Made by a program: the position numbers and the translations under genes. Positions 15,392-24,880 of a stretch of DNA of 64,000 nt are shown here, one piece after another (within the stretch, counting starts at the first letter, position 1; each line of letters opens with the position of its first letter). The notes under the pieces are model-generated. The model ran no database searches. It was not told the origin of the DNA and was given only the letters and a program-made list of their open reading frames with translations. The stretch is from Anaerovibrio sp. RM50 (GTDB lineage Bacteria; Bacillota; Negativicutes; Selenomonadales; Selenomonadaceae): NCBI RefSeq assembly GCF_000622005.1, contig NZ_JHWV01000008.1, positions 85,836-149,835 on the forward strand, given 5' to 3'.

Positions 15392-15667
15392 AAGCAGAAA
15401 AAAATGCCGCCAACACTATAAGGGGTAGTGCCAACGGCCATGGGTGAAATGCTCCGGGGAAGAGCAAATCGAGAGAGGGGTTATGGGGGATACTATGTAT
15501 TCCATACATCCGCCAAGAAATAATACTACAAACGTAATACCATTTCTTGGGAGCATTATATACGAAAATATAGTTGGTGTAAACAACCATTAACAAAAAA
15601 ATACTGTATACATGATGAAATATTACATATTGTAAAGTTGTAAAATGATTTGGTTCACTACGACTTC
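15392..15667. other. Structured non-coding stretch
   Basis: No convincing gene is seen. Three hairpins follow each other: 15406-15438 (GCCG and CACTA pair with TAGTG and CGGC, with CCAA on both sides as a symmetric internal loop), 15495-15509 (ATGTAT/ATACAT), and 15513-15550 (CCAAGAAAT/ATTTCTTGG). Between them are purine-rich runs. It could be a small structured RNA; no promoter or terminator fixes its ends. Confidence 0.35.
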
Positions 15668-15720
15668 AAAAAAAGTACCTATCACAAATCCCTCAGAATG
15701 GGGATAAATGATAGGTACTG
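15668..15720 (-). terminator. Terminator of the GGDEF gene
   Basis: On the minus strand AGTACCTATCA pairs with TGATAGGTACT around a loop that itself has a CCCC/GGGG pairing, and a run of seven T follows. Confidence 0.8.
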
Positions 15721-15726
15721 TTTAAC

Positions 15727-17925
15727 TTAGCGTTTGCGCCTGTCAATGCCGGAGCGCCTGTAATATTCGGCCTTGTCCTTGTACATTTCCTGATCGGCAC
15801 TGTTTGCCATATCATTTAGGTTGGTATATACAGAATCGTAATTGTTGGCTGCTCCAATGGCCACGGCCATGCTCTTTACACGCTTGCCTGACCAGCTCCC
15901 AAAGGCCTCCTTGAGCCGTTTAAGAATATCATCCCAGTCATGGACGTTATTATACAGAATAGCCATAAACTCGTCACCACCAACCCTGTAAACATTGCCA
16001 TAAGGATTGAGGATTTTCTTCATACAATCAGCGGCTCCTATAATAAGCTCATCACCGGCCTCGTGACCCAGCTCATCATTGGCCCTTTTCAGTCCGTTAA
16101 GGTCCATGGCCACCATTACAACATCGCCCTTTCCAAGCTCCGGATTGAGTTTTTCCAGGTCCTCATTGAAGCTGCGGCGGTTAAAGAGCCCAGTGAGGCC
16201 GTCATGGTGGGCAATATATTCCATCTGTTCACGGTTTTTGTGAATGAGGTAAATATAAGCCAGCAGGCCGCTGACCACTGCTGTAATAACACCTATCACA
16301 ATCATAAACAGGATAAAGTGCTGCAAGATGTAATCCTTGAGGGTCATGGTTTTCATTTTGCTGGTGTAGGTGTAGGTGGAGGTAAAGCCAAAATCCGATG
16401 GCAAATTTGTAATACCACGGTTCAAGATGGATAACAGCTGGTTGTTGCCGCGTTTTACAGCAAAACAGCGGCTGCTGTAATCCTTCATTGGGGCAGTTTT
16501 CAGCATACTGAAGGATGGGTGGACAAGATAGCCGTCCTTGCGGAACTGGTTGAGAATACAGGCATCCACATCACCATTTTTTACTGCATCCAGCATGCCC
16601 TCAATTCTCTCATAATAAAGAATCTCCGCATCAGGGAAATGTGCACGGATGTAAATATCTCCTATGGAATTTCCATTCTTCACTGCCATACGCCGCAGCT
16701 GGAGGTGGGAAAAATCACCCATATATACCAGATGCATTGGGGTGGAAATAACCTCCGTGGTAAGGAATACGTCGCTTTGCTCAGCCCGGGCCACATCATA
16801 GTTGGCCGGAAAGGCCATATCCACGGAGCCTGCCTGAATGGAGGCAATCATGGATTCGTAGGTGGGGTAGGGAACAAAGGAAAATTTTACTCTGTCGTCA
16901 ATTTTCAGCCTGCGGGTCATTTCGTTAAGGAGGTCATTAATAATACCCTGGACGTTTCCTTTTTCGTCAGTAGCAGAGAAAGGAAGATAGTCATCAAGAT
17001 AAGCTACTGTTATGATAGGATGATCATTAAGCCAATTTATTTCGTCATCCTGGAGCTGACCGCTGACAGCCAGACCCGAGAAATAGGTGTTGGAAAGCTT
17101 CTTGGTAAAATAAGGGTCCGTGGAGGTCATTTTCCCAAGGGCCGTATTGAGCTCCTGGACCAGATCAGGCCGGTTGCGGTTAAACGCCAGATAGTATTCC
17201 GTCTGGCCGATTCTGGCAATAGGAACCATGTGATTTTCCGGAACCACGTTGTTGTCCGTGTCCACGGTGGCATCTGTTCTGCGGGCATCGAAATCACGGA
17301 AACGGGCCTCATTGCTGCTGTAAGTGACAATATTTATCTGATGGTTTCCCATATCGTTCCATTGATGGAGCAAATCCTCCATAACGGTGTTGCGGTTAAC
17401 GCTGACAGTGCGGTTGGTAAGGCCCGCAATGCCCTTGGAAGCCAAAGGACTGTTGTTGTAGACATAGATATAGTAGTTTTCAATGCCCATGGCGTAATCA
17501 GGGAACAGCAGCTTATCCATGTGCTCCGGGGTCTTTGAAACCCCTGCCATAACGTCGATTTCCCCGTTATAGAGCTTCTGCAGTATCTCGTCCCATTCGC
17601 CATATATGTAGTCATAATCCCAGTTGGTGTAGTAGGAAACCTTCTGTAGATAATCGTAGGCAAGGCCGGATTTTATGGCGTAATCATTCATGCCCTCCAT
17701 AAAATTACGGCTTTCCACATAGCCCACCCTCACCAGCTTGGAGGTATTTAATTTTGGTATCTGTCCTGGGGCAGCGGTGGCACTTTGTGCAGACTGGCAC
17801 TGCTCCATGGTATCAGGGATAAAAATTAGAGCGGAAGCAAGGCAAAAAAAAGACACCAGAAAACAGAGAATACTGCTATGGGATTGCAGCCATTCCCGCA
17901 AGGATTTTATGGACAGATGCTTCAT
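15727..17925 (-). CDS. Diguanylate cyclase with two periplasmic solute-binding domains
   Basis: A 732-residue protein. An N-terminal membrane segment (about 20-40) is followed by two SBP_bac_3-type domains: the first from LVRVGYVESRNFMEGMNDYA with EIDVMAGVSKTPE, the second from HPIITVAYLDDYLPFSATDE with GSVDMAFPANYDVARA. A second membrane segment (near 550) leads to a GGDEF domain with an intact RVGGDEF signature near residue 650, so c-di-GMP synthesis is likely. No RxxD inhibitory site is present before the signature. The ATG at 17925 has a GGGAGGG site. It diverges from the PAS-type hybrid kinase. The ligand is probably an amino acid or related solute, judged by domain family only. Confidence 0.88.
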   Translation of the reverse strand: MKHLSIKSLREWLQSHSSILCFLVSFFCLASALIFIPDTMEQCQSAQSATAAPGQIPKLNTSKLVRVGYVESRNFMEGMNDYAIKSGLAYDYLQKVSYYTNWDYDYIYGEWDEILQKLYNGEIDVMAGVSKTPEHMDKLLFPDYAMGIENYYIYVYNNSPLASKGIAGLTNRTVSVNRNTVMEDLLHQWNDMGNHQINIVTYSSNEARFRDFDARRTDATVDTDNNVVPENHMVPIARIGQTEYYLAFNRNRPDLVQELNTALGKMTSTDPYFTKKLSNTYFSGLAVSGQLQDDEINWLNDHPIITVAYLDDYLPFSATDEKGNVQGIINDLLNEMTRRLKIDDRVKFSFVPYPTYESMIASIQAGSVDMAFPANYDVARAEQSDVFLTTEVISTPMHLVYMGDFSHLQLRRMAVKNGNSIGDIYIRAHFPDAEILYYERIEGMLDAVKNGDVDACILNQFRKDGYLVHPSFSMLKTAPMKDYSSRCFAVKRGNNQLLSILNRGITNLPSDFGFTSTYTYTSKMKTMTLKDYILQHFILFMIVIGVITAVVSGLLAYIYLIHKNREQMEYIAHHDGLTGLFNRRSFNEDLEKLNPELGKGDVVMVAMDLNGLKRANDELGHEAGDELIIGAADCMKKILNPYGNVYRVGGDEFMAILYNNVHDWDDILKRLKEAFGSWSGKRVKSMAVAIGAANNYDSVYTNLNDMANSADQEMYKDKAEYYRRSGIDRRKR

Positions 17926-18210
17926 AATCATCCCTCCCACCTTGTAAAGTGCGTTTTTCATGGTGTTTATTATATAATCGTGAAAAATAATTATTGACTG
18001 ATGAAACTAAAATTTTTTCTTGTGATTATTATAAATGAATTTGTAGCAAATTGTAAGGTTTAATAGGAAAAATTTTAAGAGAAATTAGCTATTTTAGAAT
18101 TTAATGGGCGGATAAAGGATTTTTTAAAGGGAATGCAGAATATAACATATAATGTGAGTTCGTGTATTCTGAAATAAGATGATGAATTTATTTTTAAGGC
18201 GGGTTTTTGT

Positions 18211-20658
18211 ATGAAGGACGTTTCAAGCAACAAAATAATGGTTCGTTCCGGCACCTGGTATGAGGAGCTGAATGAGAACGCCCGCATGAAGAAAATCGTC
18301 TTTTCCGATGAGGTAAGACATATGTTGGGCTATGAGGATGCTGATGAGTGCCCCGATACCTTGGATTCTGTAATTGCCCTGGTACATCCTGAGGACAAGG
18401 AGGAGATGCTGGCCCAGGCCATTGCTGCTTCCACAGGCCAGACGGCTGTTTTTGATACGGAATTTCGTATCAAGAAAAAGGATGGGGGATATCTCATGGT
18501 GAATGCCACCGGCAAGCTTATCTACAACAGTGATGGCAAGCCGGTTATTATGCATGGCTCAATTTTTGATATTACGGAGCTGGTGGAAAACCGGATGCTT
18601 TACGAGGAGGTTACCCATCAGCTGGAGGCTACCCAAAAGCGTGAAAATGATATGAGCTGGTTCGGCCCCGTCTCGGCAATTTACGATACCGCCAGATTCC
18701 GTCTGGAATACGATGAGCAGGGTAAACGCACGGCGGTAACCTGGAATGAGGCCTACAGAAGGCTGCTGGGCTATGAAAAGGATGAGGAGTTTCCACAGAT
18801 CCTCCAGAGCTTCTACAATCAGATTGTGGCAGAGGACCTGGAAAATGTGGGTCATGCCATGGACTTAATGGAAAATGATGAGCGGGATAGTTCTGTCCAT
18901 GATGTGGAGTTCCGCATGTACAGAAAGGACCGCTCCATTGTGTGGGTCAGGGCGGCGGCACGGCGTATTTTGGGTCCTGATGGCAAGGCGAAGCGGGCTA
19001 TTGGACTTCTTACGGACATTACCGCCCAGAAAAATCTGGAGCTGCAAAAGACTATTTATGAGGTGTTTTCCCAGGAGTATCTGACAGTGGGCATTATTGA
19101 TATATTCCACAATCAGATATGGATACTTCGGGACAAGATGATAAACGATACCTTTATTAAATCCTACGAAAAGGGTGCCCATAACTATGATAATTTCCTT
19201 AAGGAATATGTGAGCAAGCACGTTTTGCCGGAGGACAGGGACAGGGTATATCGGGCCAGCCGGATTTACCACATCGTTATGAAGCTGAAGGAAAAGGAAA
19301 TGTATCGCATGAGATATCAGCTGGTGGACGAAGAAGGCAAGGCTCATCATATTCAGGGCAGTTATTTGTGGCTCAATAAGGATGGGGACAGGCGGAAGGT
19401 TATTTGCGGCTTCCGTGATATAACTGACCTTATTAAAGTGGAGCAGGAAAAGCAGGAGAAGCTGCGTAAGGCCCAGGAGGAAGCGGAGATTGCCCGCTAT
19501 GAGGCAGAGGCTGCCAATCAGGCCAAGACCTCCTTCCTGTTCAATATGTCCCATGATATCCGCACCCCGATGAATGCCATTACGGGCTTTAGGGAGCTGC
19601 TGGAGAGGGATCAGGAGGATCCGAAGAAGCGGCAGCATTACCTTGATAAAATGGATGACGCCTGCAAGGTGCTTATTTCCATTATAAACAATGTGCTGGA
19701 AATGGCCCGCATTGAAAAGGGTGTTCTGAAGCTGGATGAGACCCTGTGGAATACGGAGCAGTTTAATGACGGACTGTATTCTGTACTGAAATCCATGATG
19801 GACCAGAAGCATCTGGAGTTTACACAGGAAATGAACGTCCAGCATCAGTATTTCTATTGTGATGCACCGAAGCTGCGGGACATTTTCCTTAATCTTCTTT
19901 CCAACTGCTATAAATACACCAAGCCAGGGGGAAAGGTGCACATGAAGCTGGAGGAATTACCTCATGAAAAGCCGGGGTGGGCGTGGTACAGAAGCACCAT
20001 CACCGACACGGGTATCGGCATGAGCGAGGAATTTCTGCCGCATATTTTCGATTCCTTTACCAGAGAGAACAACACAACCGCCAACAAGATAGAGGGCACT
20101 GGCCTTGGAATGTCCATTGTGAAGCGACTGACGGAATTTCTGGGGGGAAAGATTGAGGTCAAGAGCAAGAAGGGTGAAGGCACTACCTTCATTTTGAATA
20201 TGCCCCACAGACTGGGCCAAAAGCCTGCCGAGGGGTATTTAAGTGAAGGCCATAAGGACGTGGATTACAGCATTTTCGTTGGCAAGCGGGTCCTCCTGGC
20301 AGAGGACAATGAAATCAATGCGGAAATTGCCATAGAGATTTTGTCCATGACGGGAATGACCGTGGAGAATGCCAAGGACGGCAAGGAATGTGTGGAAATG
20401 CTGGAAAAGGCCCCGGTACACTACTATGATTTGATTCTGATGGATGTGCAGATGCCAAATATGAACGGATATGAGGCCACAAGGGCCATAAGGGCCCTCC
20501 CAGATCTGAAGAAGGCAGAAATCCCGATTTTGGCCATGACAGCCAATGCCTTTGAGGAAGACAAAAAGGAGGCCTTCAAGGCTGGCATGGACGGACATCT
20601 GGCAAAGCCTGTGGACATCAAGGAGCTCATGAGAGGCATGGCCAGGGTGCTGAAATAG
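18211..20658 (+). CDS. PAS-type hybrid histidine kinase with receiver
   Basis: An 815-residue soluble hybrid kinase with no membrane segment. PAS domains lie at about 10-125 (VHPEDKEEMLAQAIA, FRIKKKDGGYLMVNATGK), 145-275 and 285-420. A short coiled coil (430-440) leads to the acceptor box MSHDIRTPMNAITG with His near 448, the ATPase domain (NCYKYTKPGGK, DTGIGMSEE, GTGLGMSIVKRL), and a C-terminal receiver (VLLAEDNEINAEIA, LILMDVQMPNMNGYEA, Asp near 745, AKPVD). It probably senses an internal signal. A strong terminator follows. As with the other two hybrid kinases in the window, no partner regulator is adjacent. Confidence 0.9.
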   Translation: MKDVSSNKIMVRSGTWYEELNENARMKKIVFSDEVRHMLGYEDADECPDTLDSVIALVHPEDKEEMLAQAIAASTGQTAVFDTEFRIKKKDGGYLMVNATGKLIYNSDGKPVIMHGSIFDITELVENRMLYEEVTHQLEATQKRENDMSWFGPVSAIYDTARFRLEYDEQGKRTAVTWNEAYRRLLGYEKDEEFPQILQSFYNQIVAEDLENVGHAMDLMENDERDSSVHDVEFRMYRKDRSIVWVRAAARRILGPDGKAKRAIGLLTDITAQKNLELQKTIYEVFSQEYLTVGIIDIFHNQIWILRDKMINDTFIKSYEKGAHNYDNFLKEYVSKHVLPEDRDRVYRASRIYHIVMKLKEKEMYRMRYQLVDEEGKAHHIQGSYLWLNKDGDRRKVICGFRDITDLIKVEQEKQEKLRKAQEEAEIARYEAEAANQAKTSFLFNMSHDIRTPMNAITGFRELLERDQEDPKKRQHYLDKMDDACKVLISIINNVLEMARIEKGVLKLDETLWNTEQFNDGLYSVLKSMMDQKHLEFTQEMNVQHQYFYCDAPKLRDIFLNLLSNCYKYTKPGGKVHMKLEELPHEKPGWAWYRSTITDTGIGMSEEFLPHIFDSFTRENNTTANKIEGTGLGMSIVKRLTEFLGGKIEVKSKKGEGTTFILNMPHRLGQKPAEGYLSEGHKDVDYSIFVGKRVLLAEDNEINAEIAIEILSMTGMTVENAKDGKECVEMLEKAPVHYYDLILMDVQMPNMNGYEATRAIRALPDLKKAEIPILAMTANAFEEDKKEAFKAGMDGHLAKPVDIKELMRGMARVLK

Positions 20659-20676
20659 GTGTGGCAGAACATATTA

Positions 20677-20716
20677 AAAGGGCAGTAACCCTAATGAGGT
20701 TGCTGCCCTTATTTTT
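20677..20716 (+). terminator. Terminator after the PAS hybrid kinase
   Basis: Stem AAGGGCAG..AACC / GGTT..CTGCCCTT followed by ATTTTTA. Confidence 0.85.
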
Positions 20717-20760
20717 ACGTTATTTATGTATTATTTTAACATTAATTAAATGTTATTTTA
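20717..20760. repeat. 11-bp phased AT-rich array, 4 units
   Basis: Units ACGTTATTTAT, GTATTATTTTA, ACATTAATTAA, ATGTTATTTTA in exact register, overlapping the stop of the next minus-strand gene. It is the rightmost clear array. Confidence 0.6.
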
Positions 20761-21310
20761 CTTCTTTGCCGGAAATCACTACAGGATGTGCCAGCTCCGG
20801 ATGTTCGCTGTAGAACTGTACAGTGGTCCAGTAATTTTCAAAGGCCTGACTGTAATCAGTTGCACCGATTTCCACCCAGCCCTGACGGCCACCAGGTCTT
20901 ACATTTGCCATGGTGAGGGGATCGGGATAAACAACAGCAGGCACCTTTTCCTCTTTCTTTTTCGCTGCCTTCTTCTTCTCAGCCTTGATCATAGCCTCCA
21001 TAACTGTATCGTCCACGTCCTCAACAACAGGAGGCAGCTCGGACCAGACAGAAACAGTTACTGTGTCGTCCAGCTCCGGGGTGAAGCGGAAACGGGCATT
21101 TTCAAAGGTGTCGTTTTTGATGGTGATTTTAACCCAGGCATAATAGGAGCCCCCGGCCTTCCGGAGGGTTTCAGTTTCCAGATAATGCATGGTAGTATCA
21201 TCACCGTACACCAGCACCTCATGGGCCTGGGTGTTATTTGGAGCCACAACCTGGCTGCCACAGAAAAGAGCAACAGCTGCTATGGTAATGGCACATAATC
21301 TTTTAAACAT
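20753..21310 (-). CDS. Exported protein, unknown
   Basis: A 185-residue protein with a signal peptide (MFKRLCAITIAAVALFCGSQ, probable cleavage after TQA) and a Lys-rich helix in the middle (about 105-125, alternating Lys, Ala and Glu). It begins after cleavage with HEVLVYGDDTTMHYLE and contains YYAWVKITIKND. This resembles small secreted proteins common in Selenomonadaceae, but I can assign no function. The ATG at 21310 has an AGGGAG site; an upstream frame to 21505 is AT-rich non-coding sequence. It converges with the PAS hybrid kinase gene. Confidence 0.65.
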   Translation of the reverse strand: MFKRLCAITIAAVALFCGSQVVAPNNTQAHEVLVYGDDTTMHYLETETLRKAGGSYYAWVKITIKNDTFENARFRFTPELDDTVTVSVWSELPPVVEDVDDTVMEAMIKAEKKKAAKKKEEKVPAVVYPDPLTMANVRPGGRQGWVEIGATDYSQAFENYWTTVQFYSEHPELAHPVVISGKEVK

Positions 21311-21781
21311 ATTTAGAATTCTCCCTTCAAGTTCGCTACATATTATTATACTATCAACTTTGAATTTTGCAAAACTAAAAGACCACCTTTTCGGTGGCCA
21401 TACACATAATTGACATTTTCGGAACCAACTACTTACTACATCTCTCACGAAGTATAGGAAAGAGGTACCTGACGTCGTCGGACATCCCAATCGGGAGTGA
21501 AGCATTGATTAATATTCGGGTACTAACGTTACCACACAATCCACTGTCACTAACATCTACTACCAGACAACATCTACGTACAGACAAATCTACTACCAGA
21601 CAACTAAGTGAGATTAATGAATATCGGCGCATCAACGTCAGCTGGGGAACCGTGTCTAATATGTCAAATTGCTGACGGTGCAAACATCAAGTACCTCTTT
21701 ATTTGCCTCTATTATATTACAGACAAAAACACTTTGCAACAATATTTTGAATCGTCTGACAATAATTTTGGGGCATTATTT
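21311..21781. other. Intergenic stretch with a short tandem repeat
   Basis: About 470 bases with no convincing gene. From about 21420 to 21660 the base composition changes: few long A/T runs and many CTAC, ACAA and CGT words. A triple tandem repeat lies inside (21555-21604): ATCTACTACCAGACAAC, then ATCTACGTACAGACAA, then ATCTACTACCAGACAAC again. An 84-codon minus-strand frame (21429-21683) spans it, but it has no good ribosome site and an odd composition. Origin unknown. Confidence 0.5.
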
Positions 21782-23122
21782 TTATTCCATTTCGGCATGA
21801 TAGGCTTCCTTCATATTGTACATACGCTGGTCGGCAATTTCCCTGAGCTGCTGTGGATCAGTGCCATCATCAGGATAGAAGGCATAGCCGATACTTACGC
21901 TGACCATCATGTTGTTGGAGCCGCTGACAATGGAGCGGTTGAAGGCCTTGGTCATTTTGGTGGTTATGGTTTCGTAGGCACTCTTCTTGATGTCCTGGTC
22001 CACCAGAATGGCAAATTCATCACCGCCCAGGCGGTAAACCTTGAATTCGCAGGCACCCTTCATTCTCAGGGCAACCTCCTTCAGCACATCATCGCCGGCC
22101 CGATGGCCGTAGGTATCATTAATATGCTTGAACTTGTTTACGTCAATGTAGAATATGCCGTGGAGATTGTTGGTGCGCACCAGTGCAGCCATGTCCTCCT
22201 CAAAGCAGCGGACATTGTAAAGTCCCGTCAGCTGGTCCCTGAGGGAAATATTGGAGAACAGGGCCCTATCCTCCGCCAGCAGCAGCACCATGTAGGTGAG
22301 CAGAGTCAGCAGAAGCACCAAAAACAGCCCAAAGAGGGCATAAGGAAGCAAAAATGATGGCTGAACCCAGCCCTCCTCCGGAGCTATGTCAAGTCTCCAG
22401 GATACCCCTGCCGCATCAAACTCAGCCACCACAGGGTCTTCCATAATTCCCTTGGAAGCTGTAATAAGGCGCATTTCATCGTCGAATGGGTTGGTTTTAT
22501 AAAGGGCATAATCATAGCCAAAGGTTTTCAGATTGTCGATGGAAATCTGGAAAACATCCGGAATTTTGAACACCGCAATAACAAAGCCCCAAAACTGCTT
22601 TATACCGCTGCTGTCACGGACATAAACCGGCTCCCTCAGCTCCATGCCCACTTCCCTATGCTGGATTTCAAAGGGACCCTGCAGGGTCATGGTGCCTGTA
22701 TTTTTGCTGTAGGCGGCAAGAGAACCGTAATGCTTTTCCTCAAAAAGATTTATGAGGTCTCCTTCGTGGCCCTCCATGGGGTAAATAGAAGTTACAGTGC
22801 CCTGGGGAGCCAGCTGGAGACAGGAGATGAATTTACGGTCCTTCATAATGTGTCTGGCCACGTTGTTGAAGTCTTCCATGGTTCCTTCAGCATTTTCCTG
22901 TACAATAAGGTTCATGGACTCGGTGATACCACAGCATTCATTAATACCGTATTTTATCTCGCTGACGCGGTTCTGGATATTCTGCTTGGCCAGAGTCTGC
23001 TCCTGGGTGGTCTGCTGTCTCCAGATGCCGTTGATAACCAGCACCAGTACCAGCATACTCAGCAGGAATACGGCCGAAACTATAGTTATGCGGCTTGTTT
23101 TGCTCACATTATTTAAATTCAT
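21782..23122 (-). CDS. CHASE-domain diguanylate cyclase
   Basis: A 446-residue protein with an N-terminal membrane segment (about 12-32), an extracytoplasmic CHASE-like sensor (about 70-235; FISCLQLAPQGTVTSIYPM, GPFEIQHREVGMELREPVY, FWGFVIAVF), a second membrane segment (about 258-282) and a GGDEF domain (285-446) with an intact YRLGGDEFAIL signature. It should make c-di-GMP in response to an external signal. No RxxD inhibitory site is present. The ATG at 23122 follows a GGGGACTTGTC stretch. Upstream (23161-23187) is a fragment related to the 144-bp repeat that ends in GCGTTATAAT on the gene's strand and may be its promoter. Confidence 0.88.
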   Translation of the reverse strand: MNLNNVSKTSRITIVSAVFLLSMLVLVLVINGIWRQQTTQEQTLAKQNIQNRVSEIKYGINECCGITESMNLIVQENAEGTMEDFNNVARHIMKDRKFISCLQLAPQGTVTSIYPMEGHEGDLINLFEEKHYGSLAAYSKNTGTMTLQGPFEIQHREVGMELREPVYVRDSSGIKQFWGFVIAVFKIPDVFQISIDNLKTFGYDYALYKTNPFDDEMRLITASKGIMEDPVVAEFDAAGVSWRLDIAPEEGWVQPSFLLPYALFGLFLVLLLTLLTYMVLLLAEDRALFSNISLRDQLTGLYNVRCFEEDMAALVRTNNLHGIFYIDVNKFKHINDTYGHRAGDDVLKEVALRMKGACEFKVYRLGGDEFAILVDQDIKKSAYETITTKMTKAFNRSIVSGSNNMMVSVSIGYAFYPDDGTDPQQLREIADQRMYNMKEAYHAEME

Positions 23123-23160
23123 GACAAGTCCCCTCGATGGTAAATAGTTCTTCTTTTATT

Positions 23161-23187
23161 ATTATAACGCTAATTGGAATATTTTTC
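23161..23187. repeat. Partial relative of the 144-bp repeat
   Basis: AACGCTAATTGGAATATTTT and the following TC match the repeat's second hairpin arm (right copy, from about 11369) with one change over 22 bases. On the minus strand it reads GCGTTATAATAAT toward the CHASE-GGDEF gene. Confidence 0.6.
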
Positions 23188-23368
23188 ATGGAATTGTGTA
23201 AAAATATTTAGCCGATTTGAAGTTTTTATGGTAAATAATTTGGTATTTTCTAATAAACTTCTAATTGTGGGGGCGGAGGTGAGGTGGTAGAATTAAAGAG
23301 CATTATTTTAAGGTATAGCTAATAGTGCAAGGTATCGTTAATAGTGAAATATTATAAGAGAGGATTAC

Positions 23369-24787
23369 GTGAAATTTGATATGAGAAGCTTTAATAAATT
23401 AGCTGGATTAGCCCATAAAAATATAAGGAAAAATATTGGCAGGAAGGTGGTTGCCCCCCTGATGGCAGCGGCCCTTCTGGTAACTCCTGCCTTCGCATTG
23501 GGGGCAGAGGACTTCAGCGGCCTTAGCGATTCACAGGTGTATGATCTGGGTAATTCCTTTATGGAAAAGCGGGACTACAGCCGCGCCATGGAGGCCTACG
23601 ACTATATATTGTCCAGCAACGATGGCTGGGCTGTGGTATATACCAGCCGTGCCCGGGCAAAATTTTTGTCGGGGGACAGGGAAGGGGCAGAGGCAGATTT
23701 AAATACAGCCCTCCGCGTTGATCCAAATTTACCTGATGCTTACTACGTGAAGGGCAGCTTCCAGTATATGGATAATGATTTCGCCGGGGCTGAGGAGAGC
23801 TTCAACCGGGCCTTGGAGATTTATCCCGATTACGTTGATGCAATCTCCATTCTCGGCAAGCTGTATTTCGACACGGGGCGGGAAAACGAAGCGGTAAAGG
23901 CCATGAGCCTGGCGGTGGAAAAGGCTCCTACTGCCATGAACTACGTCAACAGGGCCATTCTCTATTCCAAGATTCCCGATGTTTCTGCGGCGAACCTGGA
24001 TTACAACAAGGCTTTGGAGCTTGACCCGAAATGCGTGACGGCCTATCTGAACCGGGGCATGCTTTTTGTGGAGCAGCGTAAGTTTAATGCGGCCCGCAGT
24101 GATTTTGACAACGCCATCAAGGTTGACCCCAAAAATGCCAGTGCCTATATTAACAGAGGCTACCTGTCCATGGAGGCCAAAATGTTCGAGGAGGCCATGG
24201 CGGATTTCAACAAGGCCATAGAGGTGCAACCAGATAATGCCCTGGCCTACAACGCCAGAGGTCTGGCCAACCGCAAGGTGGGCAGTTATGATGAAGCCAT
24301 GGCGGATTTTGACAAGTGTATTGAGCTGGCACCGAATTATGAGCTGGGTTATCAGTCACGGGCCATGTTCCACAGGGATATGGGGGATTTTGACAATGCT
24401 GAGGCGGATTTTGAAAAAATCATTGAGCTGGACCCAAATAATCCTGTGTCCCACTACGACAAGGGCTGTCTCTATCTGGAGATGCAGCAGCCGGACAAGG
24501 CCCTGGAGCTTTTCAAAAAGGCTGTGGAGCTGGACGGGGGCAGGACACCTCAGTTTATACTGAACAAGGCTGTGGCTGAGGCATATCTGGGGGATAATGA
24601 GAATGCAGCAGCAGATTTTACCAAGGTTATTGGTATGACTGACAATTATGTAATCGCCTACCTTTATCGTGGTATGGTATACAACAATATGGGCATGAAG
24701 GCTGAGGCCAAGGCGGATATTGACAAGGTGCTTATGCTGGACCCTGAAAACCAGCAGGCCAAGGCCCTTATGAAAAAATTAAAATAA
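23369..24787 (+). CDS. Exported TPR-repeat protein
   Basis: A 472-residue protein with an N-terminal signal-like segment (VAPLMAAALLVTPAFALGA, about residues 28-46) and about 11-12 tetratricopeptide repeats filling the rest, each with the usual A-x-x-x-Y/F-x-x-A/P pattern (for example NALAYNARGLANRKVGSYDEA). TPR arrays are protein-binding scaffolds; being exported, this one probably acts in the periplasm or at the outer membrane. The start is a GTG at 23369 with an AGAGGA site; an ATG four codons later lacks one. Not part of an obvious operon. The binding partner is unknown. Confidence 0.85.
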   Translation: MKFDMRSFNKLAGLAHKNIRKNIGRKVVAPLMAAALLVTPAFALGAEDFSGLSDSQVYDLGNSFMEKRDYSRAMEAYDYILSSNDGWAVVYTSRARAKFLSGDREGAEADLNTALRVDPNLPDAYYVKGSFQYMDNDFAGAEESFNRALEIYPDYVDAISILGKLYFDTGRENEAVKAMSLAVEKAPTAMNYVNRAILYSKIPDVSAANLDYNKALELDPKCVTAYLNRGMLFVEQRKFNAARSDFDNAIKVDPKNASAYINRGYLSMEAKMFEEAMADFNKAIEVQPDNALAYNARGLANRKVGSYDEAMADFDKCIELAPNYELGYQSRAMFHRDMGDFDNAEADFEKIIELDPNNPVSHYDKGCLYLEMQQPDKALELFKKAVELDGGRTPQFILNKAVAEAYLGDNENAAADFTKVIGMTDNYVIAYLYRGMVYNNMGMKAEAKADIDKVLMLDPENQQAKALMKKLK

Positions 24788-24880
24788 CGCTGTTCAGCTG
24801 AAGATTTCGGCTGGAAATCACGATATAGTTTGTGATACAATATCCGTATCATTTTTGGTGTTGTATTGGAGGTTCCGTTC

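Noticed and set aside
16519..17538. A 339-codon plus-strand frame inside the GGDEF gene
   Set aside because: It is antisense to a clear sensor-cyclase gene and shows no domain or ribosome site.
21429..21683. An 84-codon minus-strand gene across the tandem repeat
   Set aside because: No ribosome site, biased composition produced by the DNA repeat, and no recognisable product.
24833..24852. Extra iteron before the small membrane protein gene
   Set aside because: Only the first 9 bases (TGATACAAT) agree; the rest forms a separate TGATAC/GTATCA palindrome. Treated as a possible local operator.
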